NCBI GenBank assembly: GCA_020248945.1
Contig: JADCGQ010000001.1
Location: 1 to 64,000, forward strand
Direction of reading: 5' to 3'
Origin: Rubrivivax sp.
Lineage (GTDB): Bacteria; Pseudomonadota; Gammaproteobacteria; Burkholderiales; Burkholderiaceae_C
Length of the DNA: 64,000 nt
A program made the translations under genes and the position numbers. The notes below the pieces were generated by a model, which ran no database searches, was not told where the DNA came from, and saw only the letters and a list, made by a program, of their open reading frames with translations. Positions 9,797 to 20,685 of this stretch are shown one piece after another (position 1 is the first letter of the stretch; each line of letters begins with the position of its first letter).

Positions 9797-10783
9797 TCAT
9801 GGCACAGCGGCCAGCCGCACGCTGGCTTCGCCGCTGACGACCCGGTGGCAGGCGCCACCGGCGCGCACGAGCAGCGCGCCCTGGGCATCGACGCCCTCGG
9901 CGGTGCCCTGGAGCTCGAGCCCACCGCTCACGCTCACGCCGCGGCCACGCAGCAGGTCGCGCCGGGTGAAGGCGTCGAGGAAGGGCGCGAAGCCTTCGCG
10001 CTCGAAGCGCTTGAGCGTCTGCGCCAGCGGCACGGCCACGGCGGCCAGGGCGGCCGGTGCGCTGGCCGCGGGGCTCAGCTCCTGCAGGCAGGCATAGCCG
10101 TGGTGCAGCGGCGTGGCCGCGCCCGAGGCCGCCGCTTCGCGCGGCCGCACGTTCAGGCCGACGCCGACGACCATCATGCGCTGCGTGCCCACGGCCACCG
10201 TCTCGATGAGGATGCCGCCGAGCTTGCGCCCGCCCGCCGGCGACGCGGCGTCGCGCAGCCAGAGGTCGTTGGGCCACTTCAGCGCCAGGCGCGTCGCGGC
10301 GGGCGATGCCGCCAGGGGATCGAGCGCGTCGGCCAGCGCCACGCCCACCGCCAGCGACAGCCCGCCCCACTGCACCGGCGCCATTGGCAAGGCCAGCGAG
10401 AAGGTGAGCGAGCGGCCCGGCGCGCTGACCCAGCCGCGCCCCAGCCGGCCGCGGCCGGCCGTCTGCTCTTCGGCCACCAGCAGGCAGGGCGCGAGGTCGG
10501 CGGCGCGGCGGCCGAGCGGGGTGCGCTCGGCGGCTTGAGAGGCGATGTCGTCGTCGAGTGCGCCCGGGCGGGTGACGAGGGCGTCGCGGTCACCGCCGAC
10601 GTGGCGTGCGCGCTCCAGCAGCCGTGTGTTGGTGCTGTCCAGGCGCGCCACGACCTCGACGCTGATGCCCGGCAGTACTGGCTGCAACTGCTCCCACAGC
10701 GCCTCGGCGCCCCAGTGAAGCGGGCGCGTGGCGGGGTGCAGGGTGGGGCTGTCCACGCCGGCGGCGTCGGGCGCGTCGGCCAC
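9797..10783 (-). CDS. birA: biotin--[acetyl-CoA-carboxylase] ligase
   Basis: BirA activates biotin to biotinyl-AMP and attaches it to the carrier lysine of acetyl-CoA carboxylase. The 328-residue product contains the adenylate-binding loop GRGRLGRGW (110-118), the conserved KWPNDLWL with Lys169, and the GGILIET strand. The usual N-terminal DNA-binding domain of the E. coli protein is absent: only about 45 residues precede the catalytic domain. It is therefore a monofunctional ligase and not a biotin repressor. There is no ATG near the front. The chosen GTG at 10783 has GGGG six bases before it and lies eight bases after the SET gene stop, in the same transcript. Confidence 0.92.
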   Translation of the reverse strand: MADAPDAAGVDSPTLHPATRPLHWGAEALWEQLQPVLPGISVEVVARLDSTNTRLLERARHVGGDRDALVTRPGALDDDIASQAAERTPLGRRAADLAPCLLVAEEQTAGRGRLGRGWVSAPGRSLTFSLALPMAPVQWGGLSLAVGVALADALDPLAASPAATRLALKWPNDLWLRDAASPAGGRKLGGILIETVAVGTQRMMVVGVGLNVRPREAAASGAATPLHHGYACLQELSPAASAPAALAAVAVPLAQTLKRFEREGFAPFLDAFTRRDLLRGRGVSVSGGLELQGTAEGVDAQGALLVRAGGACHRVVSGEASVRLAAVP

Positions 10784-10791
10784 GGCCCCGC

Positions 10792-11319
10792 TCAGCGCTT
10801 GGGTGCCAGCATCGTGTGCCGGCAGCGCGGGCTGCCGCAGCGGCACTCGTACTGCTTCTTCAGCGCCTTGGTGTAGCGCTGGTCGATGACGAGGCCGTAG
10901 TCGTAGAACAGCTCCTCGCCGGGCGAGAGCTCGCGCAGCGCCTCGATGAAGACCCGGCCGTCGTCGGTTTCGTTGGCGCGGCAGTTGGGCTCGCAGGCGT
11001 GGTTGATCCAGCGCGAGGCGTTGCCGCCGAACTTGGCGTCGATGACGTGGCTGCCGTCGTCGAGGCTGAAGTAGAAGGTGTGGTGCGGGTCGGTGGGGTC
11101 GTGCGGATGGCGGCGCAGCGCCTCGGGCCAGGTGATGACCTCGCCGGTGTACTCGATCAGGCGTTCGCCCGCGGCGACGGCCTGCAGCGCGAACACGCCC
11201 TTGCCGTGCACGCCGCTCTTGCGCACCTGGATGCGGCGGCCGCCGGCGGTGGCGGGCTGGGCGGGCTTGACGGGCTTGGCGGGCTTTGTCACGGAACGCA
11301 CTTGCGGGGTCTTCTTCAT
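10792..11319 (-). CDS. SET-domain protein lysine methyltransferase-like protein
   Basis: The 175-residue product is essentially one SET domain. It shows the start motif GKGVFA, the AdoMet pocket N106-H107 in NHACEPNC, the catalytic GEELFYDYG segment, and a post-SET zinc-type tail with the cysteine pattern C-x-C-x4-C (ECRCGSPRC). These are the signature elements of eukaryotic-type protein lysine methyltransferases, which transfer methyl groups from S-adenosylmethionine. Ahead of the domain is a basic, proline/lysine-rich stretch of about 25 residues. Three in-frame ATGs occur (11337, 11328, 11319); I use the last, MKKTPQV. A good sigma70 promoter lies about 70 bases upstream. The target is unknown. 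Similar genes occur in other Burkholderiales. Confidence 0.85.
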   Translation of the reverse strand: MKKTPQVRSVTKPAKPVKPAQPATAGGRRIQVRKSGVHGKGVFALQAVAAGERLIEYTGEVITWPEALRRHPHDPTDPHHTFYFSLDDGSHVIDAKFGGNASRWINHACEPNCRANETDDGRVFIEALRELSPGEELFYDYGLVIDQRYTKALKKQYECRCGSPRCRHTMLAPKR

Positions 11320-11390
11320 TCGGTACATTGAAAACATGCGGGTGCGCGTGTGCGCGTGACGCCCGCGCGCATACACGAGAGCGGCGGCGC

Positions 11391-11419
11391 ATTGTAGGGA
11401 GCTGCTCGCCGCGACCCAA
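11391..11419 (-). promoter_or_regulatory. sigma70-type promoter for the SET-birA-SPOR operon
   Basis: On the minus strand TTGGGT (11414-11419) and TACAAT (11391-11396) are separated by exactly 17 bases, close to the consensus. Transcription would start near 11384 and run into the SET gene. It lies between the divergent SET and topB genes. No equally good promoter is visible for topB in the same gap. Confidence 0.6.
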
Positions 11420-11430
11420 CCAGACACACC

Positions 11431-14030
<2,600 letters not shown>

Positions 14031-14034
<4 letters not shown>

Positions 14035-14064
14035 CACCCCCCGGGCCGTGACACCCCCCGGGCC
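14031..14064 (+). repeat. 17-bp tandem duplication spanning the topB stop codon
   Basis: The unit GTGACACCCCCCGGGCC occurs twice without interruption (14031-14047 and 14048-14064) and is followed by GTGACG, the beginning of a third unit. Copy one contains the TGA stop of topB. The first codons of the next gene (GTG at 14065) coincide with the start of the third, partial unit. Confidence 0.95.
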
Positions 14065-15093
14065 GTGACGACGGCCATCGCCTTCAAGCTGCTGGCCATC
14101 CTGGCCACGGTGGCACTGGGCTGGCTGGCCGCGCGGCTGAACTGGCTCAGCAGCGCCGGTGTCGACCGCGTGGCCGCGGCGCGCGTGCTGTCCGATGCGG
14201 CCTTCATGGTGTTCGTGCCGGCGCTGCTGTTCCGCACCACCGTGCGGCTCGATCTGGCCGCGCTGCCGCTGCCCCTGCTGGCGGCCTTCTTCGTGCCGAT
14301 GGTGGCCCTGCTGCTGGCCGTGCACGCCGCCAGCCTGTGGCGGGCACGGCGCCAGCCGATGCCAGCGGCCGCGCCGGCCACGCGCGCCGTCACGGCCACC
14401 TTCGCGAACTCGGTGCAACTGGGCATCCCGATGGCCGCGGCGCTGTTCGGCGAGGCCGGCCTGGCGCTGCACATCGCGCTGGTCAGCCTGCACGCGCTGG
14501 TGCTGCTGTCGCTGGCCACCGCGCTGGCCGAAGGCGCGCTGGCGCGCGAGCGCGCCCGTGTCGACGGCGGCAGCAGCCTCGTCCGCACGCTGATGCACAC
14601 GGTGCGGCAGACGGTGGTGCACCCGGTGGTGCTGCCCATCCTGGCGGGCCTGGCCTGGAACCTCACCGGCCTGGGCCTGCACCCGGTGGTCGACGAGGTG
14701 CTGGCGCTGCTGGCCAGCGCCGTGGTGCCGCTGTGCCTGCTGCTCATCGGCCTGTCGCTGGCCGCCTACGGCCTGAAGGCGCACTGGCGCGGCGCCATCG
14801 GCCTGGTGCTGGTGAAGCTGTTCGTGGCCCCGGCCCTGGTGCTGGTGGTGGGCCAGGCCGTGTTCGGCCTGCAGGGGCTGCCGCTGGCGGTGATCGTGAT
14901 GCTCGCGGCGCTACCGGTGGGCAGCAACGCGCTCATCTTCGCGCAGCGCTACCGCGGAGAAGCGGGCACGCTCGAGGCCGAGGCCACGGCGGCCATCGTC
15001 GCGTCGACCGTCGCGTTTGTCGGCACCGCCGCACTGTGGCTGGCGGTGCTGGGTCTTGTCGGCGCACTGCCCGCGGAGGGCCTGAGACAATGA
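14065..15093 (+). CDS. AEC-family (auxin efflux carrier) transporter
   Basis: The 342-residue integral membrane protein has about ten hydrophobic helices in two inverted halves. This is the fold of the AEC/BASS superfamily, which exports or imports small organic anions in bacteria (malonate or malate permeases are known members). The midpoint charged segment around residues 155-190 separates the halves, and the last half has the family's [14 protein letters not shown] motif. The start is a GTG immediately after the duplicated 17-bp unit. No ATG alternative preserves the first helix. It overlaps nothing and ends four bases before proA, so co-transcription is likely. Substrate cannot be told from the sequence. 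Confidence 0.85.
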   Translation: MTTAIAFKLLAILATVALGWLAARLNWLSSAGVDRVAAARVLSDAAFMVFVPALLFRTTVRLDLAALPLPLLAAFFVPMVALLLAVHAASLWRARRQPMPAAAPATRAVTATFANSVQLGIPMAAALFGEAGLALHIALVSLHALVLLSLATALAEGALARERARVDGGSSLVRTLMHTVRQTVVHPVVLPILAGLAWNLTGLGLHPVVDEVLALLASAVVPLCLLLIGLSLAAYGLKAHWRGAIGLVLVKLFVAPALVLVVGQAVFGLQGLPLAVIVMLAALPVGSNALIFAQRYRGEAGTLEAEATAAIVASTVAFVGTAALWLAVLGLVGALPAEGLRQ

Positions 15094-15097
15094 GCTT

Positions 15098-16375
15098 ATG
15101 AACGCGAGCGACGACACCAGCGCGCTGATGACCACCCTCGGCGCCGCCGCCCGCGCAGCAGCCACGCGCATGGCCGCCGCGCCCACCGCGGCCAAGGATG
15201 CGGCCTTGCGCGCGCTGGCGCGCCGGCTGCGCGAAGCCGCCGCGCCGCTGGCCGAGGCCAACGAGCTCGACCTCGCCGCCGCCCGCACGGCCGGCCTGGC
15301 CGCGCCGCTGGTCGACCGCTTGAAGCTCACGCCCGCCATCATCGCCACCGTGGCCGAAGGCTGCGAGCAGATCGCGGCCATGCCCGATCCCGTGGGCGAG
15401 ATCACCGGCGTCAAGCGCCGCCCCAGCGGCATCAGCGTCGGCCAGATGCGCGTGCCGCTGGGCGTGTTCGGCATGGTCTACGAGAGCCGGCCCAACGTCA
15501 CCATAGAGGCCGCCAGCCTGGCCATCAAGAGCGGTAATGCCGCCATCCTGCGCGGCGGCTCCGAGGCCATCCACAGCAACCGCGCGCTGGCCGCGGTGGT
15601 GCGTGCTGCGCTGGCCGAAGCGGGCCTGCCCGAAGACGCCGTGCAGCTGGTGCCCACCACCGACCGCGCCGCCGTGGGCGCGCTGATCACGATGCCGCAG
15701 TACGTGGACGTGATCATCCCGCGCGGCGGCAAGGGGCTCATCGAGCGCATCAGCGCCGAGGCGCGTGTGCCCGTCATCAAGCACCTCGACGGCAACTGCC
15801 ACGTCTACGTCGACGCCGAGGTCGACCTCGACCTGGCGCTGAAGGTGACCGACAACGCCAAGACGCAGAAGTACAGCCCCTGCAACGCCGCCGAGAGCCT
15901 GCTCGTGCACGCCGCGCAGGCAGCCGCCTTCTTGCCGCGCATCGGCGCGGTGTTCGCGGCCAAGGGCGTGGAGATGCGCGGCTGCCCGCGCGCGCTGGCG
16001 CTGCTGGCCGGTCTGCCCCAGCTGCTGCCGGCCACCGAGGAAGACTGGGCCACCGAGTACCTGGCGCCCATCATCAGCATCAAGGTGGTGGACTCGCTCG
16101 ACGAGGCCATGGCGCACATCGGCCGTTACGGCAGCCACCACACCGATGCCATCCTGACGACGAACCACGCAGCAGCCATGCGCTTCCTGCGCGAGGTGGA
16201 CTCCGCCAGCGTGATGGTCAACGCCAGCACGCGCTTCGCCGACGGCTTCGAGTACGGCCTGGGCGCCGAGATCGGCATCAGCACCGACAAGTTCCACGCC
16301 CGCGGGCCGGTGGGGCTGGAGGGCCTCACGTCGATGAAGTGGGTCGTGCTGGGCCAGGGCGAAGTGCGCGGCTGA
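15098..16375 (+). CDS. proA: glutamate-5-semialdehyde dehydrogenase (gamma-glutamyl phosphate reductase)
   Basis: ProA reduces gamma-glutamyl phosphate to glutamate semialdehyde with NADPH, the second step of proline synthesis. The 425-residue product is the normal length. It contains the catalytic Cys262 in [13 protein letters not shown], the LKSGN-equivalent [32 protein letters not shown], and the terminal [12 protein letters not shown](M)KW motif. Partner genes proB and proC are not in the window. Start ATG 15098 lies four bases after the transporter stop. Confidence 0.97.
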   Translation: MNASDDTSALMTTLGAAARAAATRMAAAPTAAKDAALRALARRLREAAAPLAEANELDLAAARTAGLAAPLVDRLKLTPAIIATVAEGCEQIAAMPDPVGEITGVKRRPSGISVGQMRVPLGVFGMVYESRPNVTIEAASLAIKSGNAAILRGGSEAIHSNRALAAVVRAALAEAGLPEDAVQLVPTTDRAAVGALITMPQYVDVIIPRGGKGLIERISAEARVPVIKHLDGNCHVYVDAEVDLDLALKVTDNAKTQKYSPCNAAESLLVHAAQAAAFLPRIGAVFAAKGVEMRGCPRALALLAGLPQLLPATEEDWATEYLAPIISIKVVDSLDEAMAHIGRYGSHHTDAILTTNHAAAMRFLREVDSASVMVNASTRFADGFEYGLGAEIGISTDKFHARGPVGLEGLTSMKWVVLGQGEVRG

Positions 16376-16386
16376 GGCTGCACGAC

Positions 16387-16923
16387 ATGGGCTGGTTGCT
16401 GCTCGCGTTGGGCGCGGTGCTGATGTTCTGGGTGGTGGGCGCCAACAACCGGCTCATGGGCCTGCGCAACGAGCTCGCGTCGGCCTGGCAGCGCCTGGCC
16501 GAGGCGCTGGTGCCGCGTGATGCCGTCGTCGAGCCGCTGGTGGCGCTGCTGCGCCGGCCCATGGCCGCCGAGCAGGGCGCGCTCGATGCCTTCCTGGCTG
16601 CCGCGGCGCAGGCCCGGCAAGGCGGCGCGGCGCTCGGCGCGCGGCACTTCGATGCCACGCTGGCGCGCCAGTGGGTGGTGGCCGAATCGGCGCTGGCCGT
16701 CGCCGCCACGCGGCTGCTCGCGCTGCTCGAGCAGCACACCGAACTGCGGGCCGATGCCGAGGTGGCGCCGCTGCTCGCGGCCTGGCACGAGGCGCAGCCG
16801 AAGCTGGCCTATGCGCGCCAGCGCTTCAACGAGGCCGCCGAGGCGCACGACAGCGCCATCGCGCTGTTCCCGACCACGCTGCTGGCACGCGTCTTCGGCA
16901 TGGCGCCGGTGGGGCGCGTGTAG
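16387..16923 (+). CDS. LemA-like single-helix membrane protein
   Basis: The 178-residue protein begins with one hydrophobic helix (GWLLLALGAVLMFWVVG) followed directly by the LemA-type pattern NNRLMGLRNELASAWQRLAEAL, then a long amphipathic helical region. It ends with a helix carrying YARQRFNEAAEAHDSAIALFP, comparable to the 'ARR.YN..V..YN..I..FP' signature of LemA. LemA proteins are membrane-anchored coiled helical proteins of uncertain function. The frame opens at 16339 inside proA; the ATG at 16387, eleven bases after the proA stop, places the helix at the N terminus and is preferred. Confidence 0.75.
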   Translation: MGWLLLALGAVLMFWVVGANNRLMGLRNELASAWQRLAEALVPRDAVVEPLVALLRRPMAAEQGALDAFLAAAAQARQGGAALGARHFDATLARQWVVAESALAVAATRLLALLEQHTELRADAEVAPLLAAWHEAQPKLAYARQRFNEAAEAHDSAIALFPTTLLARVFGMAPVGRV

Positions 16924-16941
16924 CGGCTGCCGCTGGGGCGC

Positions 16942-17340
16942 TCAGCCGCGGCCGACGGTGGTGAGCGGCGTCAGGCGCTCCGAGGGCGGCAGCTCGACAT
17001 CGCCGTCGAACTCGGTGGCGATCTGCATGCACACCGCGCGGCACAGCGTGGCGGCGCGCTCGCTGCCGATGCGGTAGTAGATCTGCGTCGCATCGCGCCG
17101 GCGCGCCAGCACGCCCGCGCGGTGCAGGGTGGCCAGGTGCTGGCTCATGTTGGGCTGCGTGGTGTCGATCTCGGCCAGCAGCTGCGACACGTTCTTCTCG
17201 TGCCCGCACAGCGCGCTGATGATCTTCAGCCGGATCGGTGTGGATAGCAGTCTGAAGAGCTCGGCCGCCGAGTCGAACACGACATCGGATTCGTCGTTGG
17301 CAGAGGCCGCAGCGGCGCGGGCCGGGGACGGGTTGTTCAT
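16942..17340 (-). CDS. ArsR-family repressor, probably persulfide/thiol-responsive (SqrR/BigR-like)
   Basis: A 132-residue winged-helix regulator: helix-turn-helix at about 48-78 (TTQPNMSQHLATLHRAG), wing at 79-92 (RRRDATQIYYRIG). It lacks the metal-binding CxC motif of ArsR/SmtB sensors but has Cys45 in helix 2 (SALCGHEKN) and Cys100 and Cys104 in helix 5 (TLCRAVCMQ). This is the layout of the dithiol sensors SqrR, BigR and YgaV, in which persulfides link the two cysteines and relieve repression. The gene is last in a three-gene minus-strand operon, overlapping the thioredoxin gene by four bases, opposite fccAB. Control of the whole sulfide unit is inferred from this position. Confidence 0.8.
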   Translation of the reverse strand: MNNPSPARAAAASANDESDVVFDSAAELFRLLSTPIRLKIISALCGHEKNVSQLLAEIDTTQPNMSQHLATLHRAGVLARRRDATQIYYRIGSERAATLCRAVCMQIATEFDGDVELPPSERLTPLTTVGRG

Positions 17341-17876
17341 GTGCGGGCTTTCGTCTGGGGCGCGGCGGGCGCCAGGTCGAGCAGTTCCATCACGTCCTCC
17401 TCGAACATCTCCCCGGGCAGCAGCTGCAGCAGGCGGCCGTCGCGGCCGACCACGGCGGTTTGCGGGATCAGGCTGCGCGGGGCCATGGCGGCGGCCATCG
17501 GAGCGACATCCTGCGTGATGTCGAAGCTGTAGCCCTGCGCGCGGGCGTAGCGGCGCACGGTGTCGGCGTCGCGGTCGCGTGCCACGCCCAGCACCTTCAG
17601 CGGCGCACCGGCGGCTCGCGCGGCCTGCTGCAGCTTCTCGACGTGCTGGTTGTGGCGGCGGCAGAAGGGGCAGGTCGTCGACCAGAACACCACCACGCCG
17701 ACCTGGCCCTGCCAGTGCGCGGGCGTGAGCGTGCGGCCGTCGAGCAGCGTCACCGTCGGCCAGGCCACGGGCTCGCCCTTCTGCGCAGGTGCGGCGTGCA
17801 CCTGCGCCGCGCCGGTGGCCAGGGCCAGCGGGGCGAGAAGCACCAGCCGGCGGCGTTGCGCGTCGGGGCGTGTCAT
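17337..17876 (-). CDS. exported TlpA/redoxin-family thiol protein (SoxW-like)
   Basis: The 179-residue protein carries an N-terminal export signal (RRRLVLLAPLALATGAAQVHA) and a thioredoxin fold with the redox pair CPFC in FWSTTCPFCRRHNQ, followed by the cis-proline region LIPQTAVVGRDG. Periplasmic TlpA-like proteins keep cysteine or haem partners reduced; in sulfur-oxidising operons the equivalent protein is SoxW. The start at ATG 17876 is favoured over the GTG at 17894 by GAGGGA six bases upstream. It starts ten bases after the metallo-hydrolase stop and overlaps the regulator's ATG by four bases, so the three genes are coupled. Confidence 0.85.
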   Translation of the reverse strand: MTRPDAQRRRLVLLAPLALATGAAQVHAAPAQKGEPVAWPTVTLLDGRTLTPAHWQGQVGVVVFWSTTCPFCRRHNQHVEKLQQAARAAGAPLKVLGVARDRDADTVRRYARAQGYSFDITQDVAPMAAAMAPRSLIPQTAVVGRDGRLLQLLPGEMFEEDVMELLDLAPAAPQTKART

Positions 17877-17886
17877 GGGCGGTCCC

Positions 17887-18840
17887 TCATTCACGTTCCA
17901 TCAGCAGGTAGGTGTTGTACGCGTTGATCCGGTTAGCCGCCTTGAACAGGGGCAGGTGCTCGAAGCGCGACCAGTCGGCCTTCGCATAGGCCTCGTCGAA
18001 GGGCTCGAGCTTGCGGGCGGCCTCGCCCATGGTCGCACGAAGATGCTGCAGGTAGTCGCGCGTGAGTTGCAGGTCTTCGGTGGCCTGCCGCGACACCGGG
18101 CCGTGGCCGGGCACGATGGTGGCCACCTTCAGTGCCAGCAGCCGGTCGAGCGCCTGGATCCAGCGCCCGCTGTCGGCCTGGCCGACGAAGGGGATGCGGC
18201 CGCGGAACACCAGGTCGCCGGCGAACAGCACGCCGTTCGAGGGCATCGCCACCACCAGGTCTTCGGCCGTGTGCGCGGGCCCGGCGGGCTGCAGCAGGAA
18301 CTCGACGCCGCCCAGGCGGAGGGTGGTCGGCCCGGCGATCCAGCGGTCGGCCGCCACCAGCCGCGTGGCGCCATCGATCCAGGGCGCGAGCTCCTCGCGG
18401 CTGGCCAACAGGCGCTGCTCGGCGGTGTCGCTGTGCAGGTACAGGCGGCCGGCCTCGTGGCCGATGATCTCGACGCCACGATCCTTGAAGACCTGCAGGC
18501 CGTAGATGTGGTCGGCGTGGTAGTGGGTGATGACGAGCACCTTCACCGGTTGCGGCGTGATGCGGGCGATGGCCTCGAGCAGCTCGCGCGCCAGCGCCGG
18601 CGAGCCCAGGGCGTCGACCACCAGCACCCCGGCCGGCGTGACCACGAAGCCGGCGTTGCTGATGAAGTTGCGGTTGGCCGCGCTGCCCAGGGCCGATTCG
18701 CCCTGCACCATCCACACGCCCGGGGCCACGGCCTGGGGCTGCACGACGGCGGCTTGCGCCGACACCATCATGGCCGCCCCCAGCATGGCCTGGACCGCCA
18801 GCGCAGCGGCCACCCGGGCGCAAGCCACCCGGGTTTTCAC
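17887..18840 (-). CDS. exported metallo-beta-lactamase-fold hydrolase (SoxH-like)
   Basis: The 317-residue protein has an N-terminal Sec signal and the metal-binding motif HYHADH, further histidines in PAHTAEDL and VPGHGPV, and the aspartate in LFAGDLVF. These are the ligands of a dinuclear metal site in this superfamily. Its closest described relatives are the SoxH and 'quinoprotein relay' zinc hydrolases found in sulfur-oxidation and thiol-handling loci; the substrate could be a glutathione or persulfide thioester. The frame opens at ATG 18876, but GTG 18840 has a strong GGAGG nine bases before it and gives a typical KTR...signal peptide, so it is preferred. First gene of the operon ending with the ArsR regulator. 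Confidence 0.85.
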   Translation of the reverse strand: MKTRVACARVAAALAVQAMLGAAMMVSAQAAVVQPQAVAPGVWMVQGESALGSAANRNFISNAGFVVTPAGVLVVDALGSPALARELLEAIARITPQPVKVLVITHYHADHIYGLQVFKDRGVEIIGHEAGRLYLHSDTAEQRLLASREELAPWIDGATRLVAADRWIAGPTTLRLGGVEFLLQPAGPAHTAEDLVVAMPSNGVLFAGDLVFRGRIPFVGQADSGRWIQALDRLLALKVATIVPGHGPVSRQATEDLQLTRDYLQHLRATMGEAARKLEPFDEAYAKADWSRFEHLPLFKAANRINAYNTYLLMERE

Positions 18841-18876
18841 GAGCCGTGCCCTCCACCTGGAACCGTACATTCGCAT

Positions 18877-19006
18877 GGAGCGATATTAAAGGCCGTGCTC
18901 TCAGTGATGGCAAGCCGATTCGACAAGGGTTAGGCCCCGGGTCCGAGCCGGCCGGGGCCCGCTCACAATATTCACCGTGCCGGCACACCGGCCTCTGTTG
19001 CTGCCT
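18877..19006. promoter_or_regulatory. divergent promoter/operator region of the sulfide unit
   Basis: The gap between the two divergent transcripts is GC-rich except for two AT-rich patches, one near each gene. TAATAT on the minus strand (18883-18888) is placed to start the hydrolase-TlpA-ArsR transcript. CAATAT on the plus strand (18966-18971) is placed for fccAB. Both share the core AATAT. Only half-sites such as ATTC can be seen; I cannot find a full ATTC-N8-GAAT palindrome of the kind reported for SqrR. The boundaries are approximate. Confidence 0.4.
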
Positions 19007-19020
19007 GAGGAGACACCGAC

Positions 19021-19353
19021 GTGAACCGATTCCAAGCCGTGGTGGCCACTGTCACCACCGTCAGCGCCTTGTGCGCGCCCTGGGCCGCGCAGGCGCAGGC
19101 CACCGCCCCCGACATGGTGCTCGCCCGCAACCTGGCCGCCACCTGCGCCAACTGCCACGGCACCAACGGCAACGCCCGCGGCGACATGAAGCCCCTGGCC
19201 GGCCTGGCCGCCGACAAGCTCATCGCCATGATGGCCGACTACCGCGCCGGCAACCAGCCCGCGACGATCATGCACCAGATCGTCAAGGGCTACACCGAAG
19301 AGCAGATCAAGCTGATCGCCGCGCACTTTGCGGCGCAGAAGCCCGCCAAGTGA
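19021..19353 (+). CDS. fccA: c-type cytochrome subunit of sulfide dehydrogenase
   Basis: A 110-residue periplasmic cytochrome with a Sec signal (residues 1-25), one haem site CANCH (42-46) and a probable distal ligand Met84 in TIMHQIVKGYTEEQ. These match the FccA/SoxE subunit of flavocytochrome c, which accepts electrons from the flavin subunit oxidising sulfide to polysulfide or sulfur. The start is a GTG supported by GAGGAG nine bases upstream. Fourteen bases separate it from fccB, so the two are co-transcribed. Only one haem is present, as in the monohaem class; diheme FccA proteins are about twice this size. Confidence 0.88.
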   Translation: MNRFQAVVATVTTVSALCAPWAAQAQATAPDMVLARNLAATCANCHGTNGNARGDMKPLAGLAADKLIAMMADYRAGNQPATIMHQIVKGYTEEQIKLIAAHFAAQKPAK

Positions 19354-19367
19354 CGAGGCCGCACACC

Positions 19368-20666
19368 ATGAGCAACGCATTCGAACTCTCTCGCCGCCGC
19401 CTGCTGGGCGCTGGCGCCGCGCTGTCGGGCATCGCGCTGGCCGGTTGTGCCACCGGCGGGGCCTCGGGCCCGTCGATCGGCCGTGTCGTCGTCGTCGGTG
19501 GCGGCTTCGGTGGCAGCACCGCGGCGCGCTACCTCAAGATGTGGGGCGGCAACGTCGACGTCACGCTGGTCGAGCGCAACGCGCAATTCGTGTCGTGCCC
19601 GATCAGCAACTACGTCATCGGCGGCCACGCCGGCATGGACCGCATCACGCGCGGCTACGGCGGCCTCAAGGCCATGGGCGTGAAGCTCGTGCAGGGCGAG
19701 GTCACGGCCATCGACGCCGCGGCCAAGAAGATCCGCCTGAAGGACGGCAGCGAGATCGCCTACGACCGCCTCGTGCTGAGCCCCGGCATCGGCTTCATGT
19801 CCGAGCAGACCGGCGGCCTGCAGCCGCTGCTCGACAACGGCCGCGTGCTGCACAGCTGGCAGGCCGGGCCGCAGACCGCGGCGCTGCGCGCGCAGCTCGA
19901 GGCCATGCCCGACGGCGGCGTGTTCGCGATGACGATCCCGAAGGTGCCCTACCGCTGCCCGCCCGGGCCGTACGAGCGCGCCTGCATGGTGGCCAGCTAC
20001 TTCAAGCAGGCCAAGCCGAAGTCGAAGGTGCTGGTGCTCGACGCCAACCCCGAGGTGCAGAGCAAGAAGGCGCTGTTCGAGCGCGCCTTCAAGCAGCACT
20101 ACGAGGGCATCCTCGAGTACCGCGCCAACAACGAGGTGCGGGAGGTCTCGGTGTCGGGCAGCCAGCTCGTCGCCAAGCTGGAGTTCGACGACGTCAGGGC
20201 CGACGTGCTGAACGTCATCCCGGCCCAGCGCGCCGGTGACCTGGCGCGCAACACCGCGGGCCTGGTGAACGTGAACAACCGCTGGGTCGGCGTGAACTGG
20301 CTGACGATGGAAAGCACGGCCATGCCCGGCGTGCACGTGCTGGGCGATGCCACCTTCAGCGCGCCGGCCATGCCCAAGAGCGGCCACATGGCCAACCAGC
20401 ACGCCAAGGTGGCGGCCGCGGCCATCATCCAGCTGCTCAAGGGCGAGGCCGTCAGCGCCACGCCGGTGGTGATGAACACCTGCTACAGCTTCGTCACCAA
20501 GACCGACGTCGTGCACGTGGCCAGCGTGCACCAGTACGACGCCGCCGACAAGACCTTCAAGACCGTGCCGGGCTCGGGCGGCGTCAGCGCCGCGGCCAAC
20601 CAGATCGAGGGCCGGTATGCGTTGAGTTGGGCTGACAACATCTGGGCCGACATGCTGGCGGTCTGA
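19368..20666 (+). CDS. fccB: flavocytochrome c sulfide dehydrogenase flavin subunit (FccB/SoxF)
   Basis: The 432-residue flavoprotein carries a twin-arginine signal (SRRRLLGAGAALSG), so it is folded before export. The FAD Rossmann motif VVVVGGGFGGSTAARYL begins near residue 40. Cys77 in FVSCPISNYVIGG matches the cysteine that holds FAD covalently in FccB. Cys197 (YRCPPGPYE) and Cys372 (NTCYSF) match the redox-active disulfide next to the flavin. These features support an intact sulfide-oxidising enzyme rather than a plain NADH dehydrogenase paralogue. It works with FccA in the periplasm and would pass electrons to the respiratory or photosynthetic chain. A dispersed-repeat cluster lies just downstream. 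Confidence 0.93.
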   Translation: MSNAFELSRRRLLGAGAALSGIALAGCATGGASGPSIGRVVVVGGGFGGSTAARYLKMWGGNVDVTLVERNAQFVSCPISNYVIGGHAGMDRITRGYGGLKAMGVKLVQGEVTAIDAAAKKIRLKDGSEIAYDRLVLSPGIGFMSEQTGGLQPLLDNGRVLHSWQAGPQTAALRAQLEAMPDGGVFAMTIPKVPYRCPPGPYERACMVASYFKQAKPKSKVLVLDANPEVQSKKALFERAFKQHYEGILEYRANNEVREVSVSGSQLVAKLEFDDVRADVLNVIPAQRAGDLARNTAGLVNVNNRWVGVNWLTMESTAMPGVHVLGDATFSAPAMPKSGHMANQHAKVAAAAIIQLLKGEAVSATPVVMNTCYSFVTKTDVVHVASVHQYDAADKTFKTVPGSGGVSAAANQIEGRYALSWADNIWADMLAV

Positions 20667-20685
20667 GCCCCTGAGCCCCTGAGCC

